DNA from: Stictocephala bisonia | Lineage: Eukaryota; Arthropoda; Insecta; Hemiptera; Membracidae | DNA: 64,000 bases | Direction: 5' to 3' | Assembly (NCBI GenBank): GCA_035578905.1 | Contig: JAQJVL010000324.1 | Location: 434,001 to 498,000, forward strand | Part shown: piece after piece, positions 24,591 through 36,562 of the stretch | Layout: each line of letters opens with the position of its first letter | How positions within the stretch are numbered: the stretch's first letter is position 1 | Notes under the pieces: model-generated | Told to the model about the DNA's origin: nothing | Seen by the model: only the letters and a program-made list of their open reading frames with translations | The model's database searches: none | Made by a program: the position numbers and the translations under genes

Positions 24591-25125
24591 CAACGAACGC
24601 GTGAGAAATGGGGCCAATTAAAACCAAGACACTCGTGTACGGAAGGTTGCGCAAGAGGCAAGAGCACGCATCGCAACTCCGTCTGTCTATCTCGACCCGT
24701 CCATCATACTTACAGCACATTTTGACCTTAAGGGCAATGACTGACGGTGAAAACGAAGCAAACTGGTCTCTTTGGAGATGTATGAACTCAATTTTGGTAT
24801 TTTTTATATACTTAAATATATATAGTTACAATCAATTAGTCTCGTATAAAGGTGGTATTAAGTTGGTGGTCTAGAATTCAACAATAACTCCACCTTGAGA
24901 GTAACACACCTTGGGAATTGAACCAGCGAGCACAGAATAACATATCACAGAATAATATTCTGTGCTCGCTGGATTGAACACTTATTCAATAACAATGTCA
25001 TGGATTTCGTGTATTGATTTATATTATTTGCTTAATATATTGTAGTTCTTTGCTGCAAACTAACAAAAACAAAAAATAATAAAAAATAAAATACATGCGC
25101 ACACATATACAAACAAAATTTACAA
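24591..25125. other. Intergenic with a short hairpin
   Basis: No gene is seen. ccagcgagcacagaata and its complement tattctgtgctcgctgg form a 17-bp stem at 24923-24972. A GC-richer 88-codon frame at 24608-24874 resembles nothing known. Confidence 0.5.
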
Positions 25126-25126
25126 A

Positions 25127-25175
<49 letters not shown>

Positions 25176-25430
25176 TATACAAAGTACAAAAAGTTGTACT
25201 TTAAACAAAGATACAACATAAACGAATAGGGTGATTTAGGGCATGCACCAAAGTAAATAAAAAACAATATATGCAGCTAAAATAATAAAAAAACAAAAAA
25301 AAACAAACAAAATAAATGCACACATATACAAACTAAATTTATTACTAAACAAAGATGCAACATAAACGAATAAGGTGGTTTACGGCAAGCACCAAAGTAT
25401 ACAAAAAACAAGCTTTGCAGCTATATAGTA
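25060..25430. repeat. Diverged ~150-bp tandem duplication
   Basis: The block acatatacaaa ... acataaacgaatagggtg ... gcaccaaagta ... gcagct at about 25170-25280 recurs with changes at about 25321-25425. Confidence 0.65.
25126..25168. repeat. (TA)n microsatellite
   Basis: About 20 TA units, followed by a short CA run. Confidence 0.95.
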
Positions 25431-25496
25431 ATTAATTGATATATATTAATATAATTTATTAATAATATAATTATATATAATATAAAATACAGTATA

Positions 25497-25497
<1 letters not shown>

Positions 25498-25540
<43 letters not shown>
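25498..25540. repeat. (TA)n microsatellite
   Basis: About 18-20 TA units within an AT-only neighbourhood. Confidence 0.95.
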
Positions 25541-25541
<1 letters not shown>

Positions 25542-26285
25542 GCCTACATACAATGTGGTTGTACTATTATATTATTACATTAACAACAAATAAAACAAAA
25601 TTAGCCATGAGATATTTTAAGTTGCTAATAAGAATAGTAGATGGATAAGAACAATGATATAGAATAAACGATTCAAATAACTTAAACTGTGTTAAAGTGA
25701 TAGTTGTTAGGTTAGCAACATTAACATTTTTCTAAATTTTTGGACAAAAATTAAACATCTCTATAAATATTTTTGCAAAAATTCCATGTATGTAGAAAGT
25801 ATGCCTAATTTTTAAAACCTTTATGACAAAATCAAAACTAAAACAATCGTTACTTATATCGGTTTTTTTGTTGTAACGTGCGAGTCAATTAAACCATTTT
25901 CTTTGCCTTCAATTCGTTCAGAACCACCGAACTCTGCCCTCTTAGTGCTGATAGCCTGTAACCATTTATTTATTCGTATTTTTTAATACTAATTTGAAAC
26001 AAAATATCAGAAAAAATATGTAATCACTGCCTGAAGGCTTGATATAAGTTTACGAGAATGTAATCATGAGAATTCTATTATGATTTTATAAAAATGTATA
26101 AGTACTGAGTCTTAAATACTGTATCATGTTAACAATCTCTGACTAAATATGCTACAATTTTAAGATAAAATTAAATGTTTGGAGTATCCTTATGTATATA
26201 TAAACTGAAATAAAAATCTTCTTTATTAGGGGTGAACTTAGGACTATAAAGTCCTATTTTCATCTTAACGCCAAAATATATAATT
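25541..26285. other. Intergenic, AT-rich
   Basis: Nothing recognised. Confidence 0.5.
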
Positions 26286-26582
26286 TAATTTAAATTAATG
26301 TCTAAATATATTGAATTAAAAATTTGTTTATTATAAATATTTAGGTTAATTAACTTTAACTATTACACAGTTCATATTAAAATATTATTATGGCTTAAAA
26401 ATTAAAACGAAGATCCTTTAAAAATAATTAAAATTAATACGAATCTTCCTTTTAATTTTTAAGCCATATAGACCTTCAATAATATTTTAATATGAACTGT
26501 GTAATAGTTAAAGTTAGTAAACCTACATTTTTCATAACAAAAATTTTTATTCAATATATTTAGACATCAATTTAAATTACAT
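26286..26582. repeat. Near-palindromic element (~295 bp)
   Basis: Left arm (26286-26415) and right arm (26440-26582) are reverse complements with few mismatches. For example, attacacagttcatattaaa on the left is mirrored by tttaatatgaactgtgtaat on the right, and the outer ends share aatttaaatt. The loop is about 25 bp. It is probably a foldback MITE; I see no coding sequence. Confidence 0.85.
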
Positions 26583-26715
26583 TATTTTCAACAAACAAAG
26601 AAAACAAATTTAAAAGCCCCAAAGTATTTTTAAGGTTTGATGATGTATTGATTAAAGAAAAAAAAAAAAAAAATAAAATAAATAAAATAAAAATATAAAA
26701 AATAAAAATAGTACT

Positions 26716-27135
26716 TCCGTACGTGTAAGGGTGGGCGGGTGGGTTAGTACCACCGTACGTGTATGGGTGGGCGGGTGGGTTAGTACTACCGTACGTGTAA
26801 GGGTGGGCGGGTGGGTTAGTACCACCGTACGTGTATGGGTGGGTGGGTGGGTTAGTACTACCGTACGTGTAAGGGTGGGCGGGTGGGTTAGTACCACCGT
26901 ACGTGTATGGGTGGGTGGGTGGGTCAATGCCACTGTACGTGTATGGGTGGGCGGGTGGGTCAATACCACTGTACGTGTAATTTCAATAATACCACTGAAC
27001 GTGTACGGGTGGGCAGGTGGGTATTAGGTCAATATCACTGCACGTGTATGGGTTGTTGGGTGGGACAATATCACTGCACGTGTATGAATGGGCGGGTGGG
27101 TCAATATCACTGCACGTGTATGGGTGGGTGGGTAT
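26716..27135. repeat. 36-bp minisatellite, locus 2 (G-rich on +)
   Basis: About twelve units: gtacgtgtaagggtgggcgg, then gtgggttagtaccacc. Two unit types alternate at first (tgtaaggg with ttagtacta; tgtatggg with ttagtacca), giving a 72-bp two-unit period, then decay toward 27135. G3-T-G3-C-G3-T-G3 (26729-26743 and repeats) fits the intramolecular G-quadruplex consensus. It is flanked by A-rich tracts at 26656-26710 and 27170-27205. Confidence 0.95.
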
Positions 27136-27204
27136 ACAAAGGTATTGGCATCAACCCTTTGGATCCAGTAAAAAAAAAAAAAAATAAATAAATAATAAGA
27201 AAAA

Positions 27205-27233
27205 TTAAAGGTATAGTTCAGCTATACCTTTAA
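27205..27233. repeat. Perfect 12-bp stem hairpin
   Basis: ttaaaggtatag - ttcag - ctatacctttaa: a perfect inverted repeat with a five-base loop just after the A-rich tract. Its function is unknown. Confidence 0.8.
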
Positions 27234-27886
27234 AGATTCAAACTGGTTTGTTTTTCGCCTTTTGTCACACTTAATACTTCTTCTGGAGTCAAAGCACGCT
27301 CTTTTCATAGAGAGAACGGAGAACCTGAGTAATGCAACATAGGATGAATTGCAGGTATTACAACATATTCAACAAGTCTAGATGCTTGCAATGAGCTGTC
27401 AGCTTGTTATTGTTATAGTAACAACTATTGTTGTAAATGCCAGTTATAGAATTTTGGTTTTACACTCGGCTTCTCTTCAGGTGTGAGAGGTTAGAATACT
27501 TCAATTCCTTTAAGTGCATCTAAGTTAATTTGATTCTTGTTGACAAATTCTGTTTGCCACACAGACAGTGTACATATGTTCTTAGTAGGCATTTAAGTAT
27601 TTTTATTTAATTGATTTCTATTTACTGTCAATATATAGATTAAAGTTACATCTTTACCTTATAGCGTGTAAAAAAAGTATGTCATTGTTAAAAAACTCTA
27701 CAGTTACATTTTAAAGTCATAAAAATATTGTTCGTATGACTAATGAATGATAAGAAATCAAAAGGAATTTTCTGAAAAAGAAATACGGCTGCCATATTTT
27801 ACAGCATTCATATTTTCTTGTTTAGCAGCCCTTTAATAGCAGACCAACTTCACAGTATTGATTGTTTATTTACAACGAATACACGA
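27234..27886. other. Intergenic
   Basis: No gene, array or element is recognised. Confidence 0.5.
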
Positions 27887-28253
27887 AAAATGCGTACAGC
27901 GAGAAATGCGTACACCAGGAATCTTGCGAAATATGCGTACAGGATCAAGTTTTGACAGATGACGAGGGTAACCTATGACGTCACAACAATTAGATAGGCG
28001 AAAAATGCGTACAACTTTTAGGGCAAATGGATCTTTTACAACAATTACATTATATAAATGCGTTTACCTCTAAAATAAATATGAATGTCGCTTAGTTTCT
28101 TGGGATTGGAGAACCTAACCTAACCTAACCTAATTTCGATGTACGCATCTTTCATGCCACCGGGGAGAATACTTACCGTTGTCAAATACCACTATTTCCT
28201 TCTGTACGCATATTTTGCTGTACGCATTTTTCGTTGTACGCATATTTCGTGCC
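27887..28253. mobile_element. Foldback MITE-like element with iterated terminal motif
   Basis: The left end cacgaaaaatgcgtacagcg is mirrored by tgtacgcatatttcgtg at the right end. The 10-12 bp motif aaaatgcgtac occurs about four times on the left in + orientation and four times on the right as gtacgcat(a/t)ttt. The interior holds TGACGTCA (about 27975) and a (CCTAA)4 tract at 28112-28133. There is no coding sequence. Iterated subterminal motifs are typical of transposase-binding ends, which is inference here. Confidence 0.7.
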
Positions 28254-28587
28254 ACCATTTAGAACGACACGCATTCCCGTCTTAAAACCACATTTGATAT
28301 TCTTTGGATATTTATAAAATATCTCCCACTAGAAGTAAATTCGCAAAAGATAGACAAATAGTGTTATTATGTTTATACTGCTTCATATTGTTACTAGTTC
28401 TATATGAAGACTGCTTAGCAATGTCCTGTCATGTTGTTTACTTTATAGGCCTACAAGCAATGATCTATGTAGATAACAACGAACTGGTGTTGAAGGTATT
28501 TCACACTTCTATATCGTATTTAGAACTTTACGGGTAAATTCACTTTTAAATTATACTTATTCTAATATTACATTTTATAAAATTAAT
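28254..28587. other. Intergenic
   Basis: No recognised feature. A 77-codon frame with a hydrophobic segment (28304-28537) has no known relatives. Confidence 0.5.
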
Positions 28588-29153
28588 ATTATTCCAATAC
28601 CACTGCACGTGTAAGGGCGAATGGGTGGGCCAATACCATTGGACGTGTAAGGGCGAATGGGTGGGCCAATACCACTGCACGTGTAAGGATGAATGGGTGG
28701 GCCAATACCATTGGACGTGTAAGGGCGAATGGGTGGGCCAATACCATTGGACGTGTAAGGGCGAATGGGTGGGCCAATACCATTGGACGTGTAAGGGCGA
28801 ATGGGTGGGCCAATACCACTGCACGTGTAAGGATGAATGGGTGGGCCAATACCATTGGACGTGTAAGGGTGAATGGGTGGGCCAATACCATTGGACGTGT
28901 AAGGGTGAATGGGTGGGCCAATACCATTGGACGTGTAAGGGTGAATGGGTGGGCCAATACCACTGCACGTGTAAGGGTGAATGGGTGGGCCAATACCATT
29001 GGACGTGTAAGGGTGAATGGGTGGGCCAATACCATTGGACGTGTAAGGGTGAATGGGTGGGCCAATACCATTGGACGTGTAAGGGTGAATGGGTGGGCCA
29101 ATACCATTGGACGTGTAAGGGTGAATGGGTGGGCCAATACCATTGCACGTGTA
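28588..29153. repeat. 36-bp minisatellite, locus 3 (G-rich on +)
   Basis: About sixteen units: gtgtaagggtgaatgggtgg then gccaataccattggac. The 36-bp length keeps several frames open on both strands (184-203 codons); these are artefacts. 'ccactgcacgtgtaaggatg' variants recur at regular spacing, showing multi-unit duplication. Confidence 0.95.
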
Positions 29154-29881
29154 TCAATAGTTGTTTTTTACCTATTTATCTTCATATTGAACATCTTGCT
29201 CATAAAAACCCCCCTTGAGAATAGAAGCTATGGATCAAATTAATTCCATCACCCATTTTCATGATTGGAGTATGATTGTACTCTTGATTTTTTTTCAACA
29301 GAGAACAACTGTTATAGTTTAATTTTGTACGATTTTTAAAAAAATATGCAAAGCAAAAAATGTTGATATACAAAATATCTCAAATTATTAATTTAAAAGT
29401 TGCTGCTTCTTAATTTCACATTTTGGTACTAATATATCAATCAAGGGACATGTTCAAACAATTTGAGACTTATACAATTTTTGACTACATTCGGTTCGAA
29501 AAATGGTTTCAATAAATATTTTTATTTAGGTTATATTAAAATTTATACTAAGAAATATCACCGTTTTGTAACTACAAACAATGAAATTTATTACACAACC
29601 TTTTCATTGTGTTTTATTCACGACCTTATGCACGTAATAAAATTTAATATTTATTACTGCATTAAAGTGTTTCAATCAATCGATCAATGCTCAATATATC
29701 GATTTTTAAACGTCATATTAATTTACCAAGACCAATATAGCAATATTTAAAGTTAATTTTCAATAACATGACACTTCCTGCAGTAAAAAATGTCTACTTT
29801 ATTTAGCCCTATTTCACATTTTTAAGTATCAGCTACTGAATCTAATTATTAATTTCCTATTATATTATTAATTATATAATT
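29154..29881. other. Intergenic
   Basis: AT-rich. A 95-codon frame (29463-29750) of very AT-biased composition has no recognisable domain. Confidence 0.5.
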
Positions 29882-30007
29882 ATACAGGATTGGGCAAAAG
29901 TCTATAGTATATTTATTAATTTTAAATCTATTGAAAGAAATAAAATGAAACTTTGTAGTTATGTACATGTACAAAGTACAAATACGTCTCTCATATCTTA
30001 CACCTAA

Positions 30008-30009
<2 letters not shown>

Positions 30010-30053
<44 letters not shown>
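30010..30053. repeat. Poly(A) run, ~44 bp
   Basis: Uninterrupted A tract. It sits inside the bracketed insertion of the surrounding transposon, not at its end, so it may mark a retroposed fragment. Confidence 0.9.
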
Positions 30054-30055
<2 letters not shown>

Positions 30056-30137
30056 GCTCGCTTATGTTAATTTGAAATTAAATACGTCTTTATTTAACCA
30101 GGCAAAGTTGGTACTAAAAAGTCCCTTCTTCCACTTA

Positions 30138-30243
30138 ACCCACCCACCCTCCCATACACGTAGCTACAGTGGTACTGACCCACCCACCCTCCCATACACG
30201 TACAGTGGTACTGACCCACCCACCCTCTCATACACGTACAATG
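30138..30243. repeat. 36-bp minisatellite, locus 4 (C-rich on +)
   Basis: Three units of gacccacccaccctcccata then cacgtacagtggtact, the reverse orientation of loci 2, 3 and 5. Confidence 0.9.
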
Positions 30244-31089
30244 TTTGGTTATTGAAAGAAATAAAATGAAACTTTGTAGTTATTTACATGTCCCTATACC
30301 AAACATTTAAATATATTTTACTTGTTTTTACACAGCCAGGGGATGGCACATGAAGGAGGCCTTAAACTTTTAAAATGTAAGGTTATCTCGAATTGTACCT
30401 CATTTAAAATATCTGTGTTTTTAAAATACAAGAGTGCAAATCTGAGGTCAAAAGGAAGACTCCGTCAGAAAATATAGTCTCTCAAAGAATTTAACGTCAT
30501 ATAACTAATACTGCTTAAGAACGAGGAAAAGATAGTTATTTTCAATTGCTGCGTAAGCTATAATTTATCGCAATGAATATGAGAAATTAATGTTGACAAA
30601 AATATGATACAAATTATTATAATAATATTCTTATCTATTTTTAGGGTAAACCTACTGTCAAAAGGGTTTTAATAATTTTTATTATTGTTAAATAACATAG
30701 TTTTTTATAAATGATCCGTTCGTTAGGATTGTTAACAATCACCAACGTACTCAACAACAGGAACATCAAATTGTTAAATAAATAGCCGTATAACTAAGAA
30801 GGGTTAGTAATATGATATTAAATTCTTTGAATCGCTGTATTTTCTAACTGGGTCATCTTTTTAATCTCATGTTTGCACTTTTGTACTGTACAAACAAAAA
30901 CCTTTAAAATGAAGTGCCATTCGAGGTAGGCTTACATTTAAACATTTGAAGACTTTCGTCATGGGCCATCCCCTGGCTATGCGAAAAACGACTAAAATAT
31001 GTCTAAACGTTTGGTACAGAATTTCATTACATTTATTTCAATAGTTTTAAAACGAATAGATATATTTCATACTTTTGAGCAACCATGTA

Positions 31090-31959
31090 TATTTTAAAGA
31101 CAACTGGTCACTATTCAGTAAAGTAACAAAGGCTTCATTCACTCAGTCACTATACCCTCTCACACTCCATCCATGACGATCGGTGCAGACTTTCCCAAGG
31201 ATTTAGGCTTGGAATAAATACACGCGTATAACAATATACTTGTTAATTGTAAATTGGATTTAACAATGTACTTGTTAAACCCAATTTAAAGTTAATCATG
31301 TTTGGTTTTGGCTTTGTTCGTTGAGGAGGCAATTATTTCTATTGTGTATTAGATGCTCTTAATTATTGAGTTGAGACGCAAACTGTTCTCTTTTCACTGG
31401 TAAAAGAGAACAGTGAAAAACGCCTCTAGCATTAACATTTCGTAAAGTCCAGAATTAGAAGTACATATTAACAAAAAGAAGATAGCGGTGAGTTCTTTAC
31501 GTAGATAATAATATGTTTGTTACATAACAAACAATTTTGTGCGGTAGAACCAATATTCGATCTCGCTTGAGCGTTGTTTTTTTAATTAAATAATTAATAT
31601 TTGTATCGTTTAACTATTTAAATAATACAGATAAATGACACTTGTTTCGTTGGTTCATAAAACACGTTCATTAACATGCCAGATATGGGTCATCTTTAAA
31701 CAACCAATTTATACCATGGGTTGTTTAAAGATTGGTATAAATTACCAATTTAAACAACCAATTGTAATTTGTACCCGCTTGTTTAAAACATACCCGTCTT
31801 AAAATGTTAAACATAAACCATTTTAAATGTAAACATAAAATGGTTTTTGTTATCAAAAAAAGTGTTCAATAACATAAACCAAAGTCTTGTTTGTTCATAT
31901 TGAACACTTTGGTAACATGAATAAACAAGAAGAACTCACTGATACTCCTAAAATTATCA
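31090..31959. other. Intergenic with several short hairpins
   Basis: No gene is seen. A perfect 13-bp stem lies at 31382-31414 (actgttctctttt / aaaagagaacagt). Clustered inverted repeats at about 31690-31910 include ctttaaacaacc/ggttgtttaaag, aaccatttta/taaaatggtt and accaaagt/actttggt. Confidence 0.6.
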
Positions 31960-33300
31960 ACATAAAAAACAATTGGCAATCATCAAATCCTTTGAGTTCA
32001 CTCATTCTTTGAATGGTCTTACAAGATACATAAGATAGAATGCCAAACAAAATACTTTGAGTCTCGGAGGTCTCTTGTGACTTAGAAAACCGCAGAACAT
32101 AAAATCCTTTGATTCGTGACATTCTGTTTGTTGAATTATTAGAGGCGTCAGACAGAATGCGAAGCATCAAATCATTAGATCTTGACATACTGGTTGTTAG
32201 GCAAAGTGCAAAAGTCAAATACTTGGACTTGTATAAATATGAGTGGTCTTAGAAGAGGCGTCAAACAGAATTCCAAGCATAAAATCTTTTTATTTATGAC
32301 ATTTTGCTTGTTGACTTATTAAAGGTGTGATAAAATACGAAGCATGATTGCCTTTGGGTCATGACATTCTACGTGTTGACTTATTAAAGGTGTGATAGAA
32401 TACGAAGCATGATTGCCTTTGGGTCATGACATTCTACGTGTTGACTTATTAAAGGTGTGATAGAATACGAAGCATGATTGCCTTTGGGTCATGACATTCT
32501 ACGTGTTGACTTATTAAAGGTGTGATAGAATACGAAGCATGATTGCCTTTGGGTCATGACATTCTACGTGATGACTTATTAAAGGTGTGATAGAATACGA
32601 AGCATGATTGCCTTTGGGTCATGACATTCTACGTGTTGACTTATTAAAGGTGTGATAGAATACGAAGCATGATTGCCTTTGGGTCATGACATTCTACGTG
32701 TTGACTTATTAAAGGTGTGATAGAATACGAAGCATGATTGCCTTTGGGTCATGACATTCTACGTGTTGACTTATTAAAGGTGTGATAGAATACGAAGCAT
32801 GATTGCCTTTGGGTCATGACATTCTACGTGTTGACTTATTAAAGGTGTGATAGAATACGAAGCATGATTGCCTTTGGGTCATGACATTCTACGTGTTGAC
32901 TTATTAAAGGTGTGATAGAATACGAAGCAGGATTGCCTTTGGGTCATGACATTCTACGTGTTGACTTATTAAAGGTGTGATAGAATACGAAGCAGGATTG
33001 CCTTTGGGTCATGACATTCTACGTGTTGACTTATTAAAGGTGTGATAGAATACGAAGCAGGATTGCCTTTGGGTCATGACATTCTACGTGTTGACTTATT
33101 AAAGGTGTGATAGAATTCGAAGCAGGATTGCCTTTGGGTCATGACATTCTACGTGTTGACTTATTAAAGGTGTGATAGAATACGAAGCAGGATTGCCTTT
33201 GGGTCATGACATTTTGCTTGTTGACTTATTAAAGGTGTGATAGAATACGAAGCATGATTGCCTTTGGGTCATGACATTCTACGTGTTGACTTTTAGGACA
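31960..33300. repeat. 65-bp tandem array with decayed flanks
   Basis: From about 32330 to 33290, near-identical 65-bp units (ttgacttattaaaggtgtga, tagaatacgaagcatgattg, cctttgggtcatgacattct, acgtg) repeat about 15 times. To the left (31960-32330) and at the right edge (33300-33360) related units are strongly diverged, as expected when homogenisation acts mainly on the array centre. A cluster of units shares the caggattg variant (about 32930-33190). Confidence 0.95.
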
Positions 33301-33520
33301 GCAGATATTTATTACTTTTGAGGAGAACTTAGCGGCGTCAGACAGAATTTCAATCTTAATATTTTTTAATATCTATATCTCTCCCATTTATGTTATTTAG
33401 ATAAGTGTTTAATCAAAATAAGCATGCGGTATTAACCTACGTTATAGATAAATAAAACGAAGGCATTGCTTCTGGAGCGTTCTGTAAAGCCAGGAAGTCG
33501 GAGACTTCGTGGTTATCTTA

Positions 33521-33746
33521 AGTGTCAAAAGTATTTCAAGCAAAGGTAAATGAATATTTTAAAAATCTATGTAAACCCATCCAGAAGCTTAGCATGGACG
33601 GCAATCATTGGTGTACTTTGGAGGTGATTTGGGACTACCAAAGTACTAACAGTCCAGCAGATGTTTCTATCGTCGGTTACGAAATATATGGAGGTAAACG
33701 GAAGCATGAATCAGACTACCTTTTGTTTGTTGTTTTTTGGGCATAA
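33521..33746 (+). CDS. Short open frame of unknown nature, weakly fibronectin-III-like
   Basis: A 74-codon frame follows a TAA at 33519 and has no in-frame ATG at its head, so if real it is an internal exon or a broken fragment. Around residues 20-62 it reads KLSMDGNHWCTLEVIWDY then VSIVGYEIYGGKRKHES. A Trp/hydrophobic strand followed by GYEIYG recalls the fibronectin III fold (also seen in ATF7IP-type chromatin cofactors), but I cannot establish homology by eye. Composition is less AT-biased than the surroundings. A good donor-like aaag|gtaaat lies inside at about 33544. It may equally be chance. Confidence 0.2.
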
Positions 33747-36190
33747 ACCATATATCTCAGCAGCAACAGTGCCATTCAAGAAGAAAGACAATGATTTGTG
33801 AGTTAGGTATTTTTCAACGCACTTTTTTCCAGAAAGCACAATAAATTAAATACGAAAGACTGCCAATGCTGTGAAACCTCTAACAACTGTTATCCACGTA
33901 TTAATTAACAAAATTATAACTCACACGAGCAATAGGCATAACCACTTGAAATGTACACAAGAGTGGAACGAACTCAACATATCAGTGATTAGAAAGTTAG
34001 TCAAGAAGGTCTAGAAAACAACTTATGCAGCGCTTTGATTGACAAACAAAAAAATTTGACAGAAAAAAAACTAAAAAAAGAGAAGTTGTAACATAAAATA
34101 ATCGTTATCAGTTGTAAATATATTGCCGGATTTGTATAATGCGTACACAAAATGCATAGGTGACAAAAGATCTTTCCCAATACCTTTACTTCTACAGTTT
34201 GAGTTATACTTATCATCAATCTAGTATTTTTATGGGATCTTTTAATAAAGTTAACTCTATGCTGTATAATTATTAATATTTTTATCATTTTAATCTTATA
34301 TCCTAAAACGGTTGATTTTTACTAATAAACACTATAAAATATAGTAATACACTTATGGTTTCATATAAACCGTTAATTCAATATTTTGTGCAATGATCAT
34401 TATAATGTTACCGTGTCTTGGTGTTCTTTTGATATTATTTTTATAATTAAAATATTATTAATTTATTCTTTTCATTTTAATAATTTAATATATGAATGTA
34501 CATATATCTATAACTTTTAATAAAAAATACAAAAGATGAAGCCAAGTCTATAAATTAATACAAAAAGATGTACTACAAGAATGTATTTTTTATCCTTTAA
34601 TATTGGACCTCATCAACACGTTTTGAATAAAACTTGGTGTGTCAAAGTTTATATCAAGGCCTGTTGAATAAATAAATGATAAAAATAATCAAAACATGTT
34701 CTGTTTTCGTTGAAAATAAATGTAAAAATGAAAAGAGTGTGAATAGTATTTTCTTTATTGACAATCTGCAAACTAAGCCGTGTTTTATTACTGAATGCAG
34801 TAGTTATAATTATTTATTTAAAAATTAAACTATTTTTCGGAAATTTAGAGTAAGGACAAAATACATTTACATTATCATATACATCCAAAGAAATACGCTT
34901 TAAAAGATTTCACTATTTGAGGTCATCATACAGCTTATTGAAAAAAATAATTTGTATACTACCTGAAAAATAAATTGCGTGGGAATAGAAAACGAAGAAA
35001 ACACTGAACATTTGAAACAGAAATTTGTATGCTTGCAAAATTTAACTGTGCAATTATTGTCAACACCTTGTAAATAATAAATCATTTATGCATATTGGGG
35101 AAAGTTCCTTCCATGGATGATGGATGTGGAATCTAAAGAGCCCCAGGGATACAGAACGACCAAGAATAATATGTACGTAAGTATTCACTAGTAGGGGGTG
35201 AACAATAATCCATTCTGGCAACAGGAGAGATAGATAGAAATTTATTTATTTGTAATAATAATAATAATAATAATAATGATGCATTTTATTGTCAAGCGTT
35301 TTTTTCAGAAAAATGGTTTACAAAAAAACTTCAAACAATAATATTCCTAAAACCAAAATGTAAATTACAACGATACAATTTTGTTCTTAATTGTAGTGCT
35401 ATGTATAAATACAATTATATCAATCAAATTTGACATAACTGTTAAAAATATAGCTAATGTAAATATTTTAGAAATATGAGGAACATAAAAACTAAAGAAG
35501 AAACATGTCAGTAAACTTCTAAATAATTATGTAAAATACACGTTTTCTATTTCTGAGCCGACAACGATTGTCCATTCTCGTGGCAAGGGTCCAAATAACG
35601 TATTGCCCAATAATTCTGCTTATGCAGCAAGCTCTAGGATAAAACTGACCCCAATGTAAGTTTCACGAGTCCTCTTTTATATAAACTATACAAAGTACAG
35701 ACAATTAATCACAGTTACCTATTTATGACTTCAATAGAGGGCGGGGGATGGAAAGTGACCCGACCAATTTATACTAATAATAACTCATTTTTAAATGTAC
35801 TCATATTGTAAGTTGTTGAATTTGTTTTCTTAAATTGTTTGTTTTTTTTTTGTCAACAACATACAAGGTGTCGTGTGATAATTAATGGGCAGAATTGTGT
35901 AGCATACTATTTAGCAAAATTTTATACTTTTACCTCTTCAAAAACTGGACCTGGAGCTTCCCTGCGGTGTTATAGAAGTTTAAACATTTCTTACAAAAAT
36001 ACGATTAAATCGTGAACGGTCAGACTAAAAGGGATCGGCCTAGACTTAGGTGATCATATAAACAATGTCCAATGAAAAACCTTGCCTTTTACTCTGATTG
36101 GTTGCAGTTTCAGAAATTTCAATGTTACTATAGCATGGAAGTGTCACACTGGAAATAAATTTTGAAAAACAAGTTTTTCATTATACACTT
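33747..36190. other. AT-rich intergenic stretch
   Basis: No gene is seen. Includes an (AAT)n microsatellite at about 35247-35275. Small frames (34001-34288, 34900-35085) are AT-biased and unrecognised. Confidence 0.5.
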
Positions 36191-36193
36191 AGA

Positions 36194-36562
36194 CTTTCAT
36201 AAGAAGAAGTGGCTTGTCGGATACGTGGCAGCAAAAGAGCGCATTGCGCATGCGCCGTAGCTAGGAACTCTGCCCACTCTCCCTGTCAGTGGCAGAATCT
36301 CGTTGTGCGAAGTATGCCCTGTTCTTAAACAATTTCTAACTTTGTTTATGACACAGCAATCAATCTAGGTGCATCGTGCTAGGAAGAAGCAGACTAGGTA
36401 TACAAGCTTTCAGAGACGAAGTTATTAAATCGTACGCAGGACGACGTGTGAGAGACCTGCTGTAAATTAGCAACAGGGTAGTAGCGGCAGGCGATAGTTT
36501 CACACACCTCAACTTGTCTTCTCCCTTTCCTCCAGCACGACCCACTTCTTCTTATGAAAATT
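36194..36562. mobile_element. MITE-like element with ~20-bp terminal inverted repeats
   Basis: tttcataagaagaagtgg at the left is mirrored by ccacttcttcttatgaaaa at the right, enclosing about 330 bp of GC-richer, non-coding sequence. Size and structure fit a non-autonomous DNA transposon. No matching copy occurs in the window. Confidence 0.6.

Larger units (their letters stand above)
29882..31089. mobile_element. DNA transposon remnant with ~170-bp inverted repeats, internally rearranged
   Basis: The left end tacaggattgggcaaaagt and the right end acttttgagcaaccatgta are complementary. The similarity continues inward through attgaaagaaataaaatgaa, accaaacattta and cagccaggggatggc (left 30248-30420, right about 30895-31070). 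The ends adjoin TA, which would fit Tc1/mariner-type insertion. No transposase frame remains. Inside the left arm, 29931-29972 is repeated at 30252-30293, bracketing a poly(A) tract and three 36-bp minisatellite units. Confidence 0.7.

Noticed and set aside
28112..28133. Telomere array (CCTAA)4
   Set aside because: Only four units, inside a foldback element; an interstitial motif, not a chromosome end.
28546..29243. Four overlapping 184-203-codon frames on both strands
   Set aside because: They are products of the 36-bp minisatellite, a multiple of three; no protein similarity.
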